Counted from the first letter of the stretch, positions 26,099-35,794 are shown. The stretch is DNA of 38,447 nucleotides from Gammaproteobacteria bacterium (GCA_030123805.1 JASJXV010000014.1:1-38447); one strand, 5' to 3'. Made by a program: numbers and translations. The notes: generated by a model from the letters alone, not told the origin.

Positions 26099-27865
26099 AT
26101 GGAAGTAATCACCACTGATATCGTTATCATTGGGGCTGGCGGAGCTGGACTTCGCGCCGCAATTACTGTTGCGGAACAGTATCCTGATCTCAAGATAGCA
26201 CTTATTTCCAAAGTCTATCCTATGAGAAGCCATACAGTGGCAGCCGAAGGCGGTGCTGCTGCCGTAACCCAGGATCACGATACGCTTGAGAATCATTTTC
26301 ATGACACGGTATCCGGCGGCGACTGGCTCTGTGATCAGGATACCGTGCAATACTTTGTCGAGCATGCCAGGGAAGAACTGGTTCAGTTGGAACACTGGGG
26401 TTGTCCCTGGTCCAGGAAATCAGATGGTCATGTCGACGTCCGTGCCTTCGGCGGCATGAAGATCGAGCGCACCTGGTTTGCCGCCGATAAAAGTGGTTTC
26501 CACATCCTGCATACCCTCTTCCAGACATCACTGAAGTACGGTTCCATCAACCGTTTCGATGAATACTTTACGACCGACCTGATAGTGGAAGATGGCAGAT
26601 GTCAGGGAGTCGTGGCCATAGAGATAGCTACAGGTAGCATGCGTCTGTTTGTCGCCAAAGCAGTAATTCTGGCAACCGGCGGTGCTGGCAGGGTATTTCG
26701 GGCCAATACCAATGGTGCGATCGTTACCGGTGACGGTATGGGGATGGCCTATCGCGCCGGTGTACCACTGCAAGACATGGAGTTTGTTCAATATCATCCT
26801 ACTTGTCTGGCCGCTACGGGCATTCTCATGACTGAAGCCTGTCGAGGTGAAGGCGGTATCCTGGTAAATAAGGACGGCTACCGGTTTCTGCAGGACTACG
26901 GTCTGGGACCTGTTGATCCCTGGCCGCGCAATAAAGCCATGGAACTGGGTCCACGCGATCGGTTGAGTCAGGCCATTTGGCACGAACAACAGAAGGGTCG
27001 CACCATCAAGACTGAAAATGGTGATGTCGTTAACCTGGATCTTCGACATCTGGGCGCCAAAAAGCTTCAGGAGCGGCTCCCCTTTATATGCGAACTGGCC
27101 AAGGACTTTGCAGGCGTCGATCCTGTCACTACCCCGATCCCGGTCAAACCTGCCGTGCATTACACTATGGGCGGAGTAAAAACAGATCTCACTGCAACGA
27201 CGCCATTGCCCGGACTATACGCAGTCGGCGAATGCGCAAGTAATGGTCTGCATGGCGCAAACCGACTGGGTTCAAATTCACTAACCGAACTAGTAGTGTT
27301 CGGCAAGCAAGCGGGAATATATGCTTCAGAGTATGCTAAAAATGTTGCAGTAACCAACCAGTCCGCAATAGAGGCACAGGCAGAAAAGTACCGGCAGCGC
27401 ATCGACAGTTTACTGAATCGTGCAGAAGGCAATGAACGGATCTCCACAATTCGAAAGGAGATGGCACTGACCATGGAAGAGGGCATCGGTATCTATCGTA
27501 CCGGTGATTCGATGCAGGCTACATGTAATAAATTGAGTGAACTACGCGAGCGAATGAAAAGTGCAAAACTGGATGACACCAGTAGCGTATACAATACCGA
27601 ACTATTCCTTGCCATCGAATTGGAAGCAATGTTGGAGACCGCAGCAAGCATGGCGCACTCAGCATTAAATAGAAAAGAGTCGCGGGGATCGCATCAACGG
27701 CTCGACGGCTATGAGAATCGCGATGATGTCAATTATCTAAAACACAGTCTCGCGTACTACAACGCGGACGGCGACCCAAAAATAGAATACGCAGATGTAT
27801 GCATTACCACATCACAACCTGCAGAGCGGGTTTATGGTGGCGCTGCAGATGATCGGGGCAAATAG
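26099..27865 (+). CDS. frdA: Fumarate reductase flavoprotein subunit
   Basis: FrdA reduces fumarate to succinate with covalently bound FAD at the cytoplasmic face of the membrane complex. The 588-aa protein follows E. coli FrdA (602 aa) closely along its length and lacks only the lysine-rich C-terminal tail. GAGGAGLRAA (12-21) is the dinucleotide fold, SHTVAAEGG carries the FAD-linking histidine (His42-45 region), and the active-site residues lie in ELGPRDRLSQA, HYTMGG and GANRLGSNSL. The closeness to FrdA rather than SdhA, and the two-subunit FrdC/FrdD anchor, argue for fumarate reductase. A ribosome-binding AAAGG precedes ATG 26099. Confidence 0.96.
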   Translation: MEVITTDIVIIGAGGAGLRAAITVAEQYPDLKIALISKVYPMRSHTVAAEGGAAAVTQDHDTLENHFHDTVSGGDWLCDQDTVQYFVEHAREELVQLEHWGCPWSRKSDGHVDVRAFGGMKIERTWFAADKSGFHILHTLFQTSLKYGSINRFDEYFTTDLIVEDGRCQGVVAIEIATGSMRLFVAKAVILATGGAGRVFRANTNGAIVTGDGMGMAYRAGVPLQDMEFVQYHPTCLAATGILMTEACRGEGGILVNKDGYRFLQDYGLGPVDPWPRNKAMELGPRDRLSQAIWHEQQKGRTIKTENGDVVNLDLRHLGAKKLQERLPFICELAKDFAGVDPVTTPIPVKPAVHYTMGGVKTDLTATTPLPGLYAVGECASNGLHGANRLGSNSLTELVVFGKQAGIYASEYAKNVAVTNQSAIEAQAEKYRQRIDSLLNRAEGNERISTIRKEMALTMEEGIGIYRTGDSMQATCNKLSELRERMKSAKLDDTSSVYNTELFLAIELEAMLETAASMAHSALNRKESRGSHQRLDGYENRDDVNYLKHSLAYYNADGDPKIEYADVCITTSQPAERVYGGAADDRGK

Positions 27866-27883
27866 CATTCGGGAGTACTCACA

Positions 27884-28645
27884 ATGCCTGACGAACAATT
27901 TGAAATCGACATTCTAAGGTATCGACCCGAAACGGAAAACGAGCCTGTGATGCAAACTTACACAATCCCTTATGTCAGGGATTGGTCGGTGCTGGATGCA
28001 CTTAACCATATCAAGGACAATCTGGATGGTACTTTAAGTTATCGTTGGTCCTGTAAAATGGCTGTCTGTGGTAGCTGCGGCATGATGGTCAACGGCGAAC
28101 CCAAACTTTCCTGTAACACATTTCTGAGAGACTATCATCCTGGCAAAATAACCGTAGAGCCTCTGGCACATTTTCCAATTGAACGCGACCTGATTATCAA
28201 TATGGACAGTTTCATGGAGAAGCTGGAAAAGATCAAACCCTATCTGATCCCCACGGAAGAAAAACCTCTAGCAGATGGCGAGCACCTTCAATCACCCGAC
28301 GAGTTGATGAAGTACAAACAATACTCCATGTGTATCAACTGCCTGTTATGCTATTCAGCCTGTCCAGAATTTGGCCTGGAACCTGACTTCCTGGGTCCTG
28401 CCGCCCTCTCTTTAGCACTTCGTTACAATCTGGATTCCCGGGACAATGGTCAGGATCAACGCACCCGTATAGCCAATACTGACAAGGGTGTATGGCCCTG
28501 CATGTTCGTCGGTTCATGCTCTGAAGTGTGCCCCAAACACGTAAACCCGGCGTCTGCAATACAACAAACGAAGATCACCAGTACCATTGAATGGTACAAG
28601 AATGTACTGATGCCCCGCGGAAGTGAGGCAGGAGGTAACGACTAA
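27884..28645 (+). CDS. frdB: Fumarate reductase iron-sulfur subunit
   Basis: FrdB carries electrons from quinol to FrdA through three clusters. The protein has 253 aa (E. coli 244). The [2Fe-2S] ligands are in SCKMAVCGSCGMMVNGEPKLSC, the [4Fe-4S] ligands in CINCLLCYSACP, and the [3Fe-4S] ligands in CMFVGSCSEVCPKHV. GGGAG lies upstream of the ATG, 18 nt after frdA. The stop TAA shares its last base with the frdC start (TAATG). Confidence 0.97.
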   Translation: MPDEQFEIDILRYRPETENEPVMQTYTIPYVRDWSVLDALNHIKDNLDGTLSYRWSCKMAVCGSCGMMVNGEPKLSCNTFLRDYHPGKITVEPLAHFPIERDLIINMDSFMEKLEKIKPYLIPTEEKPLADGEHLQSPDELMKYKQYSMCINCLLCYSACPEFGLEPDFLGPAALSLALRYNLDSRDNGQDQRTRIANTDKGVWPCMFVGSCSEVCPKHVNPASAIQQTKITSTIEWYKNVLMPRGSEAGGND

Positions 28646-29031
28646 TGACCAGAAAGCCTTACGTTCGGGAAATACCCAACACCTGGTGGTTGAAAAACAA
28701 CTTCTATAAGGCCTATATGATGCGAGAAATCAGTAGTGTATTTATCACTATCTATTCTGTCGTGTTACTGGTCGGTTTTTTCAGACTGTATCAAGGCCCT
28801 GAAGCTTACCAGGGGTGGCTTGAGGCCCTGCAAAATCCCTGGTCGATAGCAGCCAGTGTCGTTATGTTACTGTCCACACTTTATCACTCGATCAGTTGGT
28901 TTAAGTTGGCCCCCCAGGCCATGCCACTGCAATTCGGTAAGATCCGCGTCATTCCAGGATTGGTTGTAGGATTACACTACCTGGCGTTCCTTGCTATTTT
29001 GGCTGTCGTTTTCTTCGCTATTTCACTCTAG
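28645..29031 (+). CDS. frdC: Fumarate reductase membrane anchor subunit C
   Basis: FrdC and FrdD anchor FrdAB and form the quinol site. The protein has 128 aa (E. coli 131). The N-terminus RKPYVREIPNTWWLKNNFYKAYMMREISS matches E. coli FrdC, including the MRE glutamate region linked to quinol binding. Three hydrophobic helices follow. It overlaps frdB by one base, implying coupled translation. Confidence 0.95.
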   Translation: MTRKPYVREIPNTWWLKNNFYKAYMMREISSVFITIYSVVLLVGFFRLYQGPEAYQGWLEALQNPWSIAASVVMLLSTLYHSISWFKLAPQAMPLQFGKIRVIPGLVVGLHYLAFLAILAVVFFAISL

Positions 29032-29041
29032 GAGATGGAAC

Positions 29042-29401
29042 ATGGAAAAAAGGTCAAATGAAGCCCTGATCTGGCCACTCTTTGCGGTTGGCGGTGAGCT
29101 GACAGCCCTGATTACACCAATCATGATCCTGGTGACTGGTATAGTCATTCCGCTGGGTATGTTTTCGAAAGCCATGTCCTACGAACGGATGCTGGAATTA
29201 CTCAGTAGTCCGTTTTGGGCTCTGGTTCTGGCCGTTATTATTACTCTTTCAGCCTGGCACGCTTTATACAGACTCTATCGAACTCTGTTCGATCTGGGTG
29301 TTCGTAAAGCGTTGCGAGTATGTTCTGTAATCTGTTTCGGGTCTGCAGTTTTTATCACTATTGCATCCTTTGCGCTGGCTTTCATATTGATCGGACGCTA
29401 A
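29042..29401 (+). CDS. frdD: Fumarate reductase membrane anchor subunit D
   Basis: From ATG 29042 it has 119 aa, the same as E. coli FrdD. The block EALIWPLFAVGGELTALITP and the stretch PLGMF..AMSYERMLEL align with FrdD, and three hydrophobic helices are present. GGAGATGGAAC gives a good ribosome-binding site, 10 nt after frdC. The frame opens earlier (28991) inside frdC, but that extension is not FrdD-like. It converges with ssb 41 bp away. Confidence 0.95.
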   Translation: MEKRSNEALIWPLFAVGGELTALITPIMILVTGIVIPLGMFSKAMSYERMLELLSSPFWALVLAVIITLSAWHALYRLYRTLFDLGVRKALRVCSVICFGSAVFITIASFALAFILIGR

Positions 29402-29431
29402 GAAGTTTGTGGTTTGAAGATAATTATGCCG

Positions 29432-29461
29432 TGATGATATTCCTAAAACGGAATATCATCA
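29432..29461. terminator. 12-bp perfect inverted repeat between frdD and ssb
   Basis: TGATGATATTCC (29432-29443) and GGAATATCATCA (29450-29461) pair perfectly around TAAAAC. The unit lies between two convergent genes and could end both transcripts. It overlaps the last codons of ssb (Asp-Asp-Ile-Pro-Phe-stop). There is no T-run on either side, so it is not a textbook intrinsic terminator; it may instead protect 3' ends. Confidence 0.45.
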
Positions 29462-29931
29462 TCAAAATCACTATCAGATGGTGCACTGGCACCGCTATCA
29501 AAGTCCGGTTGACTATCCGAAGCACTGGGTGGAGCACTGGCACTTGATGGATCGCTGGAATAATTCTCGTCAGGATAACCGCCACCGGAGCCGCCGCCTC
29601 GGCTATCCAGCATTTGCATCTCGTTCGCAACTATTTCTGTCGTATAGTGCTTCTGCCCGTCCCGCTCCCATTGTCTGGTTCTCAATGAGCCTTCAATATA
29701 TACCTTGGAGCCTTTCTTAAGATACTCTCCGGCTATCTCAGCCAACCTGCGAAAGAAGACCACGCGATGCCATTCCGTGCGCTCATTTTGTTGACCTGTC
29801 TCCTTATCTTTCCACGCCTGTGTAGTTGCAACCGTTATATTAGTAACAGCGCCACCGTTAGGCAGATACCTGGTTTCCGGATCTCCACCACAGTTCCCAA
29901 TCAAAATCACCTTATTAATACCGCGTGCCAT
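29443..29931 (-). CDS. ssb: Single-stranded DNA-binding protein
   Basis: SSB coats single-stranded DNA and recruits repair and replication proteins. From ATG 29931 it has 162 aa: the OB fold covers about 1-110 ([21 protein letters not shown]), followed by a G/S/P/D-rich linker and the acidic tip DFDDDIPF, which binds partner proteins. The frame is open 57 nt further up (29988), but AGGAG 8 nt before 29931 and the family N-terminus fix the start. A TTGACA at 30028-30023, overlapping the end of the yajR-like gene, may serve as its -35, but no good -10 is seen. Confidence 0.96.
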   Translation of the reverse strand: MARGINKVILIGNCGGDPETRYLPNGGAVTNITVATTQAWKDKETGQQNERTEWHRVVFFRRLAEIAGEYLKKGSKVYIEGSLRTRQWERDGQKHYTTEIVANEMQMLDSRGGGSGGGYPDENYSSDPSSASAPPSASDSQPDFDSGASAPSDSDFDDDIPF

Positions 29932-30024
29932 GCCTATTCTCCTGCCTGGTTTTTTCTCTTTAGCTGTCTCATTGGTTTTTTTAAGCATTAATCCATTTGC
30001 ATCAGTAGCGACAAATTATCGGTG

Positions 30025-31380
30025 TCAAACAGTAGCAACTATTGCCGCCATTGATTCATCATCAAAAAGGTTGTCATCAACTTTCAAATAAGCTATCGAT
30101 TCGCCTTCGATAATGACAACTTCCTGTACTCCTTTCAGGGATGATAACGCTTCCCGCAGTTGATTGGCAGTCGCCGTATCCATGCTTTTCAGATCCAGAG
30201 TTCTACTGGAAAGATTCAATGGGCGATTCATGGTCAGATAGGAGAGAAACCAAAGCAAACAAACCAGGCCATTGACCCAAAACAGTACCGATAAATCCCA
30301 CACATCCAATATCCATCCACCTACGACGCCACCACAAAATGCTCCCAGAAATTGCATCGTTGAATAGGCACCCATGGCTGTGCCTCGAGCACCCGCAGGT
30401 GCAAGTTTGCTCAATAAAGAGGGAAATACGATCTCCAACAGGTTAAACGCCATGAAATAGAGAAAAAGTCCTCCACAGACCCACCATAAGCTGTCCGACC
30501 TCTCTGCAATTACGCCATAGGATGCTATGAAAAGTGCCGTACAAGCCATCAGAATTCTTTTTGTCCAATGGCTTTTGTCAGCTAACATCATGACAGGTCC
30601 CATCACAATGAAAGAGCCTATCAGCAATAGCAGATAAACCAGATAATGGTTCTCGTCAGCGATATCTCCCGTACCCTGCAGTAGGAGTGGAAATCCAACA
30701 AATCCTGCCATCAGGTTAAAGTGCAACAGAAAGATCCCTGCATCTATGCGAAGCAATCCGGGGTACGACAATACCTTGCGTACTTCCGCGACGATAAAAC
30801 CCGAATCCCGGTTATACGTTTGCTTCTGAGGTGTCGGCGTAAGCGTCAAGATCACTAACAGACCAATAGCGCCCAACACGGCGGTCGCCCAAAATACGCC
30901 ACTCAGACCGTAGGCCTGGTTAAGAACTGGCCCCAGGACAAGCGACATAGCAAAGGATATACCGATACTCATCCCTAGTATCGCCATGACTTTGGTGCGT
31001 TGTTCAACACGGGTAAGATCAGACACAAGAGCCATCATGGTACTTGCGATCGCACCACAGCCCTGCAAAAATCTACCTGCAATCACCCCATAGATAGTCT
31101 CAGAATTGGCAGCAACGACACTCCCGAAGATAAATATCAACAACCCCATGACTATGACAGTTTTTCGACCCCATCGGTCCGACAGGAATCCAAACGGAAT
31201 TTGTAGAATCGCCTGGGAGAGGCCATAGGCTCCCAGTGCAACGCCTATCAACTTCGGTGTCGCGTGTTTAATCTCATTGCCATAAAGTGGTAACACCGGC
31301 AATACCATGAACAACCCCAGCATTCTGAATACATAGAGCAAGGCAATAGATAGTACGGATTTGAGTTCGCTTGAATTCAT
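30025..31380 (-). CDS. yajR: MFS transporter of the YajR type with C-terminal ferredoxin-like domain
   Basis: This 12-helix major facilitator (451 aa; E. coli YajR 454) has motif A as GFLSDRWGRK at 64-73. After the last helix, residues about 385-451 form a soluble alpha/beta stretch (LREALSSLKGVQEVVIIEGESIAYLKVDD), like the YAM domain of YajR, which resembles a small heavy-metal-associated or RNA-binding ferredoxin fold. The substrate is unknown. An MFS gene between uvrA and ssb is also found in Pseudomonas. It is divergent from uvrA with a 408-bp gap and runs into ssb. Confidence 0.82.
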   Translation of the reverse strand: MNSSELKSVLSIALLYVFRMLGLFMVLPVLPLYGNEIKHATPKLIGVALGAYGLSQAILQIPFGFLSDRWGRKTVIVMGLLIFIFGSVVAANSETIYGVIAGRFLQGCGAIASTMMALVSDLTRVEQRTKVMAILGMSIGISFAMSLVLGPVLNQAYGLSGVFWATAVLGAIGLLVILTLTPTPQKQTYNRDSGFIVAEVRKVLSYPGLLRIDAGIFLLHFNLMAGFVGFPLLLQGTGDIADENHYLVYLLLLIGSFIVMGPVMMLADKSHWTKRILMACTALFIASYGVIAERSDSLWWVCGGLFLYFMAFNLLEIVFPSLLSKLAPAGARGTAMGAYSTMQFLGAFCGGVVGGWILDVWDLSVLFWVNGLVCLLWFLSYLTMNRPLNLSSRTLDLKSMDTATANQLREALSSLKGVQEVVIIEGESIAYLKVDDNLFDDESMAAIVATV

Positions 31381-31788
31381 GTTGTTGATCGGGTATCTGC
31401 TAACTGGTTCTTGTCCGGATGCGGCCCACCGGATGCAAAGATCGCAGCAGTGATTGGACTGGTATCCACCAGAATGGAATCGCCTGATTTGTAAATAAGT
31501 CTATTAGTCTTTGCCTGTTACCTGGCCAAATCGTAATATTAACAGTTTCAGCTTTTTAACGATATTCTGCTTTTGGAATCTCTCATTAAAATTTACTCTC
31601 TGCAGACATCTGCTTTGGATGCACAGAGAATTCATGCTTCCTGATACTGCAAAGGATCACAAAAACAACCGCAAATGTCAGTAGTCAATCCCCAACATTA
31701 CTCACTTCCGATTCAGAAATTACCTACAATCCGGATATCTCTCCGGGTACGGAAGCCGCTCTTTTGATTCAACTACACAGTTCAAATT
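31381..31788. other. 408-bp divergent region between yajR-like gene and uvrA
   Basis: No gene is seen. It holds repeat family B copy 3 (31404-31447), a small hairpin CTGGT-ATCC-ACCAG (31459-31472), and a nested palindrome: GCAGA-CA-TCTGC (31602-31613) inside TCTCTG (31597-31602)...CAGAGA (31624-31629). I looked for a LexA box of the CTGT-N8-ACAG type before uvrA and found none. Confidence 0.5.
31404..31447 (-). repeat. repeat family B, copy 3
   Basis: A 44-bp copy running CTGGTTCTTGTCC...GATCGCAG. On the minus strand it matches copy 2 (21688-21745) with one substitution, once the extra 14-bp unit of copy 2 is set aside. It lies just upstream of the yajR-like start codon, 9.7 kb from copy 2. 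Confidence 0.8.
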
Positions 31789-34614
31789 ATGAATAAGATA
31801 TCTATCAGGGGAGTTCGTACGCATAACTTAAAAAATCTGAATCTTGATATCCCCAGAGACAAGTTGATTGTCATTACTGGACTTTCCGGATCAGGCAAAT
31901 CGTCTCTGGCGTTCGATACCCTCTACGCCGAAGGGCAGCGACGGTATGTAGAATCTCTGTCAACTTATGCCAGGCAATTTCTGTCTATAATGGAGAAACC
32001 CGATTTAGATCATATAGAAGGGCTATCTCCGGCGATATCCATTGAACAGAAATCGACGAGCCACAATCCCCGCTCAACCGTTGGGACTATCACCGAAGTA
32101 TATGATTATCTGCGTCTATTGTTTGCTCGCGCAGGCGAACCCAGGTGTCCGGAGCATGGAATTCTTCTTCAGGCTCAATCCGTGAGTCAGATGGTTGATC
32201 AGGTGTTGAATCTGGAAGAGGGGGTCCGAGTAATGTTGATCGCCCCCATCATCAAGAATCGAAAAGGTGAGCATGTTCATGTTTTGAAAGACTTGCAGAG
32301 CCAGGGTTTTGTTCGCAGCAGAATTGATAATATTGTTGTGGATCTGGATCAAACGCCGGATCTGGACAAAAACAAGACCCATACAATAGAGGTTGTGATT
32401 GACCGATTCCGAGTCAGAGACGATATCAAAATCCGCCTGGCTGACTCATTTGAAACGGCAATCAATCTCTCGGATGGCCTGGCGGGGATAGCCTTTATGG
32501 ACAAGGGTGAGCCGGATCTTGTCTTCTCCGCACGATTCGCCTGCCCTGAGTGTGGACATAGTATTAGTGAGCTGGAACCGAGATTGTTTTCTTTCAACAA
32601 TCCGGCAGGCGCGTGCACGAGTTGCGATGGCCTGGGCGTCAGTCAATTCTTTGATCCGGAAAGCATCATTCAGGATGACAGTCTGAGCCTCGCGGAGGGT
32701 GCCATCAAAGGTTGGGATCGGCGTAATATCTACTATTTTCAGATGCTTACTTCCCTGGCATGGCATTACGGATTTGATATTGACAAGCCCTTTTCAGAGC
32801 TGGCCGAAAAACATCGCAACGCTATTTTCTTTGGTAGCGGTAAAACCAAAATCGAGTTCAAATACATTAATGATCGCGGTGACGAGTTCAAGAAATCCCA
32901 TGTTTTTGAGGGTGTTATCCCTAACATGAATCGACGCTTCAAAGACACCGACTCACAAATGGTCAGGGATAATCTATCGAAATTTCTAAGCAGCAGAGAT
33001 TGCCCCGAATGTCAGGGCACCCGACTGAATAGGGATGCACGGGCAGTCCTGATCGACGGTAAATCGTTACCTGAGATCACTGAGCTTTCAATCGCGGATT
33101 GTTGTGCCTATTTCGAAACCCTCACCCTCAAGGGTAAAAAAGGTCAGATAGCAGAAAAAATCCTGAAGGAAATCCGTGCAAGGCTCAGATTCCTGATTGA
33201 TGTAGGGCTGAATTATCTGGCTCTCAATCGCAGCGCAGATACCTTATCCGGTGGTGAAGCCCAGAGAATAAGGTTAGCAAGTCAGATCGGTGCCGGGCTG
33301 GTCGGCGTGATGTATATCCTGGATGAACCATCAATCGGATTGCATCAGAGAGATAACCGCCGATTACTCAACACCTTGACTCATCTTAGGGATATGGGTA
33401 ATACAGTAATCGTAGTAGAGCATGATGAAGAAGCTATCAGGACTGCGGATCATCTGATCGATATCGGTCCCGGAGCCGGAGTTCACGGTGGAGAAATTGT
33501 TGCCCAAGGAAATTTGAACCAGATACTGAAGAGTGAAAGATCTCTGACCGGTCAGTATTTATCGAAGCGGCTAACTATTGAAATCCCCAGGCAACGAATT
33601 CCCTTCAACCCTGATCGCTGCATCGTTCTTAACGGTGCCTCCGGTAACAATTTGAAACATGTGAGCTTAACAATTCCACTCGGCTTGATCACCTGCATAA
33701 CCGGGGTCTCCGGTTCAGGAAAATCCACTTTGATCAACGGCACGCTGTATCCCATAGCCGCAAGGGAACTCAACGGTGCGATCAACTTGCACCCCAAAAG
33801 TTACAAGAATATTGAAAAACTTTCATCACTCGACAAGGTCGTAGATATTGATCAAAGTCCAATTGGCCGCACACCCAGATCAAACCCCGCCACCTATACA
33901 AATATCTTTACCCCCGTAAGAGAACTGTTCGCCGCGACCCAGGAAGCACGATCAAGAGGCTACAAACCAGGCCGATTTAGCTTCAATGTAAAAGGCGGTC
34001 GCTGCGAAGTCTGCCGGGGAGATGGTGTTATCAAGGTAGAGATGCATTTTTTACCCGATATTTACGTACTCTGTGACGAATGCAAAGGCAAACGCTATAA
34101 CAGAGAAACTCTGGAAGTAAAATACAAGAACAAAAATATCCATGAAGTCCTGGAAATGACAGTCGAAGATGCTCACTCCTTCTTCGCCGCAATACCAATG
34201 ATTGAACGAAAGCTAAAGACCCTGATGGATGTCGGACTCTCTTATGTGTGTCTTGGTCAAAGTGCCACCACACTTTCTGGCGGTGAAGCTCAACGGGTTA
34301 AATTAGCCAGGGAATTATCCAAGAGAGATACGGGAAAAACCCTGTATATTCTGGACGAACCCACAACCGGCTTGCATTTTCATGACATAAAACAATTGCT
34401 GCAGGTGCTGCACCGCCTACGCGATCGCGGCAATACAATAGTCATTATCGAACACAATCTCGATGTTGTTAAGACTGCGGACTGGATCGTGGACCTCGGG
34501 CCGGAAGGCGGCGATGGCGGAGGTGAGATCATTGCGCAGGGTACACCAGAGCAGCTGACCAAATACAAACACTCTTTCACCGGTCAATTTCTCAAGCGAA
34601 TACTGAGTACATGA
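31789..34614 (+). CDS. uvrA: Excinuclease ABC subunit A
   Basis: UvrA is the damage-sensing ATPase of nucleotide excision repair. The protein has 941 aa (E. coli 940). The first Walker A is [20 protein letters not shown] near residue 31 and the second [16 protein letters not shown] near 640. Both ABC signatures, [13 protein letters not shown] and [15 protein letters not shown], are present. Zinc modules are CPECGHSI...CTSCDGLG and CEVCRGDG...[11 protein letters not shown] 31789 has a weak ribosome-binding site. It ends 4 bp before the convergent aminotransferase stop. Confidence 0.98.
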   Translation: MNKISIRGVRTHNLKNLNLDIPRDKLIVITGLSGSGKSSLAFDTLYAEGQRRYVESLSTYARQFLSIMEKPDLDHIEGLSPAISIEQKSTSHNPRSTVGTITEVYDYLRLLFARAGEPRCPEHGILLQAQSVSQMVDQVLNLEEGVRVMLIAPIIKNRKGEHVHVLKDLQSQGFVRSRIDNIVVDLDQTPDLDKNKTHTIEVVIDRFRVRDDIKIRLADSFETAINLSDGLAGIAFMDKGEPDLVFSARFACPECGHSISELEPRLFSFNNPAGACTSCDGLGVSQFFDPESIIQDDSLSLAEGAIKGWDRRNIYYFQMLTSLAWHYGFDIDKPFSELAEKHRNAIFFGSGKTKIEFKYINDRGDEFKKSHVFEGVIPNMNRRFKDTDSQMVRDNLSKFLSSRDCPECQGTRLNRDARAVLIDGKSLPEITELSIADCCAYFETLTLKGKKGQIAEKILKEIRARLRFLIDVGLNYLALNRSADTLSGGEAQRIRLASQIGAGLVGVMYILDEPSIGLHQRDNRRLLNTLTHLRDMGNTVIVVEHDEEAIRTADHLIDIGPGAGVHGGEIVAQGNLNQILKSERSLTGQYLSKRLTIEIPRQRIPFNPDRCIVLNGASGNNLKHVSLTIPLGLITCITGVSGSGKSTLINGTLYPIAARELNGAINLHPKSYKNIEKLSSLDKVVDIDQSPIGRTPRSNPATYTNIFTPVRELFAATQEARSRGYKPGRFSFNVKGGRCEVCRGDGVIKVEMHFLPDIYVLCDECKGKRYNRETLEVKYKNKNIHEVLEMTVEDAHSFFAAIPMIERKLKTLMDVGLSYVCLGQSATTLSGGEAQRVKLARELSKRDTGKTLYILDEPTTGLHFHDIKQLLQVLHRLRDRGNTIVIIEHNLDVVKTADWIVDLGPEGGDGGGEIIAQGTPEQLTKYKHSFTGQFLKRILST

Positions 34615-34618
34615 GACT

Positions 34619-35794
34619 CTATCCGTACACCCGGTATGCCTCGGCAACTGCCAAACCTTTATTAATCGGTGCATGTGACTCAGACAATACTGCTTCGAGT
34701 GCAGATAAACACAAGATCACATTTTTGGCGTTACTGGCATAACCCATCAATCCAATACGCCAGACTTTACCAGCCAGGCTACCAAGTCCCGCTCCGATCT
34801 CCAGATTAAAGCTCTGTAACAGCTTGCGTCGAATAGCCGCTTCATCCACTCCTTCGGGTATAGTCACTGCATTCAACTGCGGCAACCTTTCCTTTTCAGG
34901 CACAATAAGAGACAGCCCCATCGCTTCCAGACCCGCCCTCAGTGCCAGGTGATTCTGCATGTGGCGCTCCCAGGCTGCCTGCAATCCCTCTTCATTCAGG
35001 ATTACCAAGGCTTCATGAAATCCGTAAAGTGCATTAACGGGTGCCGTATGATGGTAGGCGCGTGTTTGCCCCTCCCCCCAGTATCCCATCACCAGGTTCA
35101 GGTCCATAAACCAGCTTCTGACGGGTGTCTGTCTCGCCTTAACCGCTTCAACGGCACGGCCACTGAAGCTGACGGGTGAAATACCGGGCGCACAGGACAG
35201 ACACTTCTGTGAACCTGAGTAGACTGCATCTGCACCCCAAACATCCAGACTGACCTCGGTACCACCCAATGATGTGACACAATCAACGATTGTCAAACAA
35301 TCATATTTCCGTGCTAATTTACATATTGCCTCCGCATCCGATTGGGCGCCGGTTGAGGTTTCTGCATGGACAAATGAAACTATCTTTGTATCAGGATGGT
35401 TCTTAAGGGCATCCTCCAGCTTCTGGAGTTCAATTGCACGACCCCATTCATCTTCCACCAGGACAACTTCTGCATCCATGCGCCGGACATTTTCCGCCAT
35501 CCTGCCGCCGAATAGGCCATTCTGGCAGACAATTACTTTGTCCCCTGGTTCAACAAGGTTTACAAAACAGGTTTCCATGCCAGCGGAACCGGGTGCTGAG
35601 ACTGCGATGGTGAGTTCATTTTTTGTTTGAAATGCAAACCGCAAGAGCGACTTTACCTCATCCATCATACGCACAAATTCAGGATCAAGATGGCCAATGG
35701 TGGGCCTGGCCATCGCATTCAGTACACGAGGGTTGACATCGGAAGGACCGGGACCCATGAGTGTGCGAGCGATTGGAATGAAGGAAGAATACAT
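34619..35794 (-). CDS. Class V PLP aminotransferase (alanine-glyoxylate / serine-glyoxylate type)
   Basis: From ATG 35794 the protein has 391 aa; a TTG at 35806 is the alternative. It resembles the AGXT/SgaA branch: LMGPGPSDVNPRVLNAM at the start, SAPGSAGMETCFVNL, SFVHAETSTGAQ, DCVTSLGGTEVSLDVWGAD, the PLP lysine in SGSQKCLSCAPG, and a late GxGLGSLAGKVWRIGLMGY. Such enzymes make glycine from glyoxylate with alanine or serine as donor; the preferred donor cannot be read from sequence. Unusually, it starts 9-21 nt behind rplQ, so it is likely read at the end of the ribosomal alpha operon. No obvious ribosome-binding site precedes the ATG. Confidence 0.88.
   Translation of the reverse strand: MYSSFIPIARTLMGPGPSDVNPRVLNAMARPTIGHLDPEFVRMMDEVKSLLRFAFQTKNELTIAVSAPGSAGMETCFVNLVEPGDKVIVCQNGLFGGRMAENVRRMDAEVVLVEDEWGRAIELQKLEDALKNHPDTKIVSFVHAETSTGAQSDAEAICKLARKYDCLTIVDCVTSLGGTEVSLDVWGADAVYSGSQKCLSCAPGISPVSFSGRAVEAVKARQTPVRSWFMDLNLVMGYWGEGQTRAYHHTAPVNALYGFHEALVILNEEGLQAAWERHMQNHLALRAGLEAMGLSLIVPEKERLPQLNAVTIPEGVDEAAIRRKLLQSFNLEIGAGLGSLAGKVWRIGLMGYASNAKNVILCLSALEAVLSESHAPINKGLAVAEAYRVYG

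Noticed and set aside
26528-27160. 210-codon minus-strand frame antisense to frdA
   Set aside because: It is a long chance frame opposite a highly conserved gene, and its translation shows no domain.
26099-29401. Reading the operon as succinate dehydrogenase
   Set aside because: FrdA and FrdB track E. coli Frd closely, and the anchors are FrdC/FrdD-like with a separate small subunit each, without SdhC/SdhD haem-binding features.
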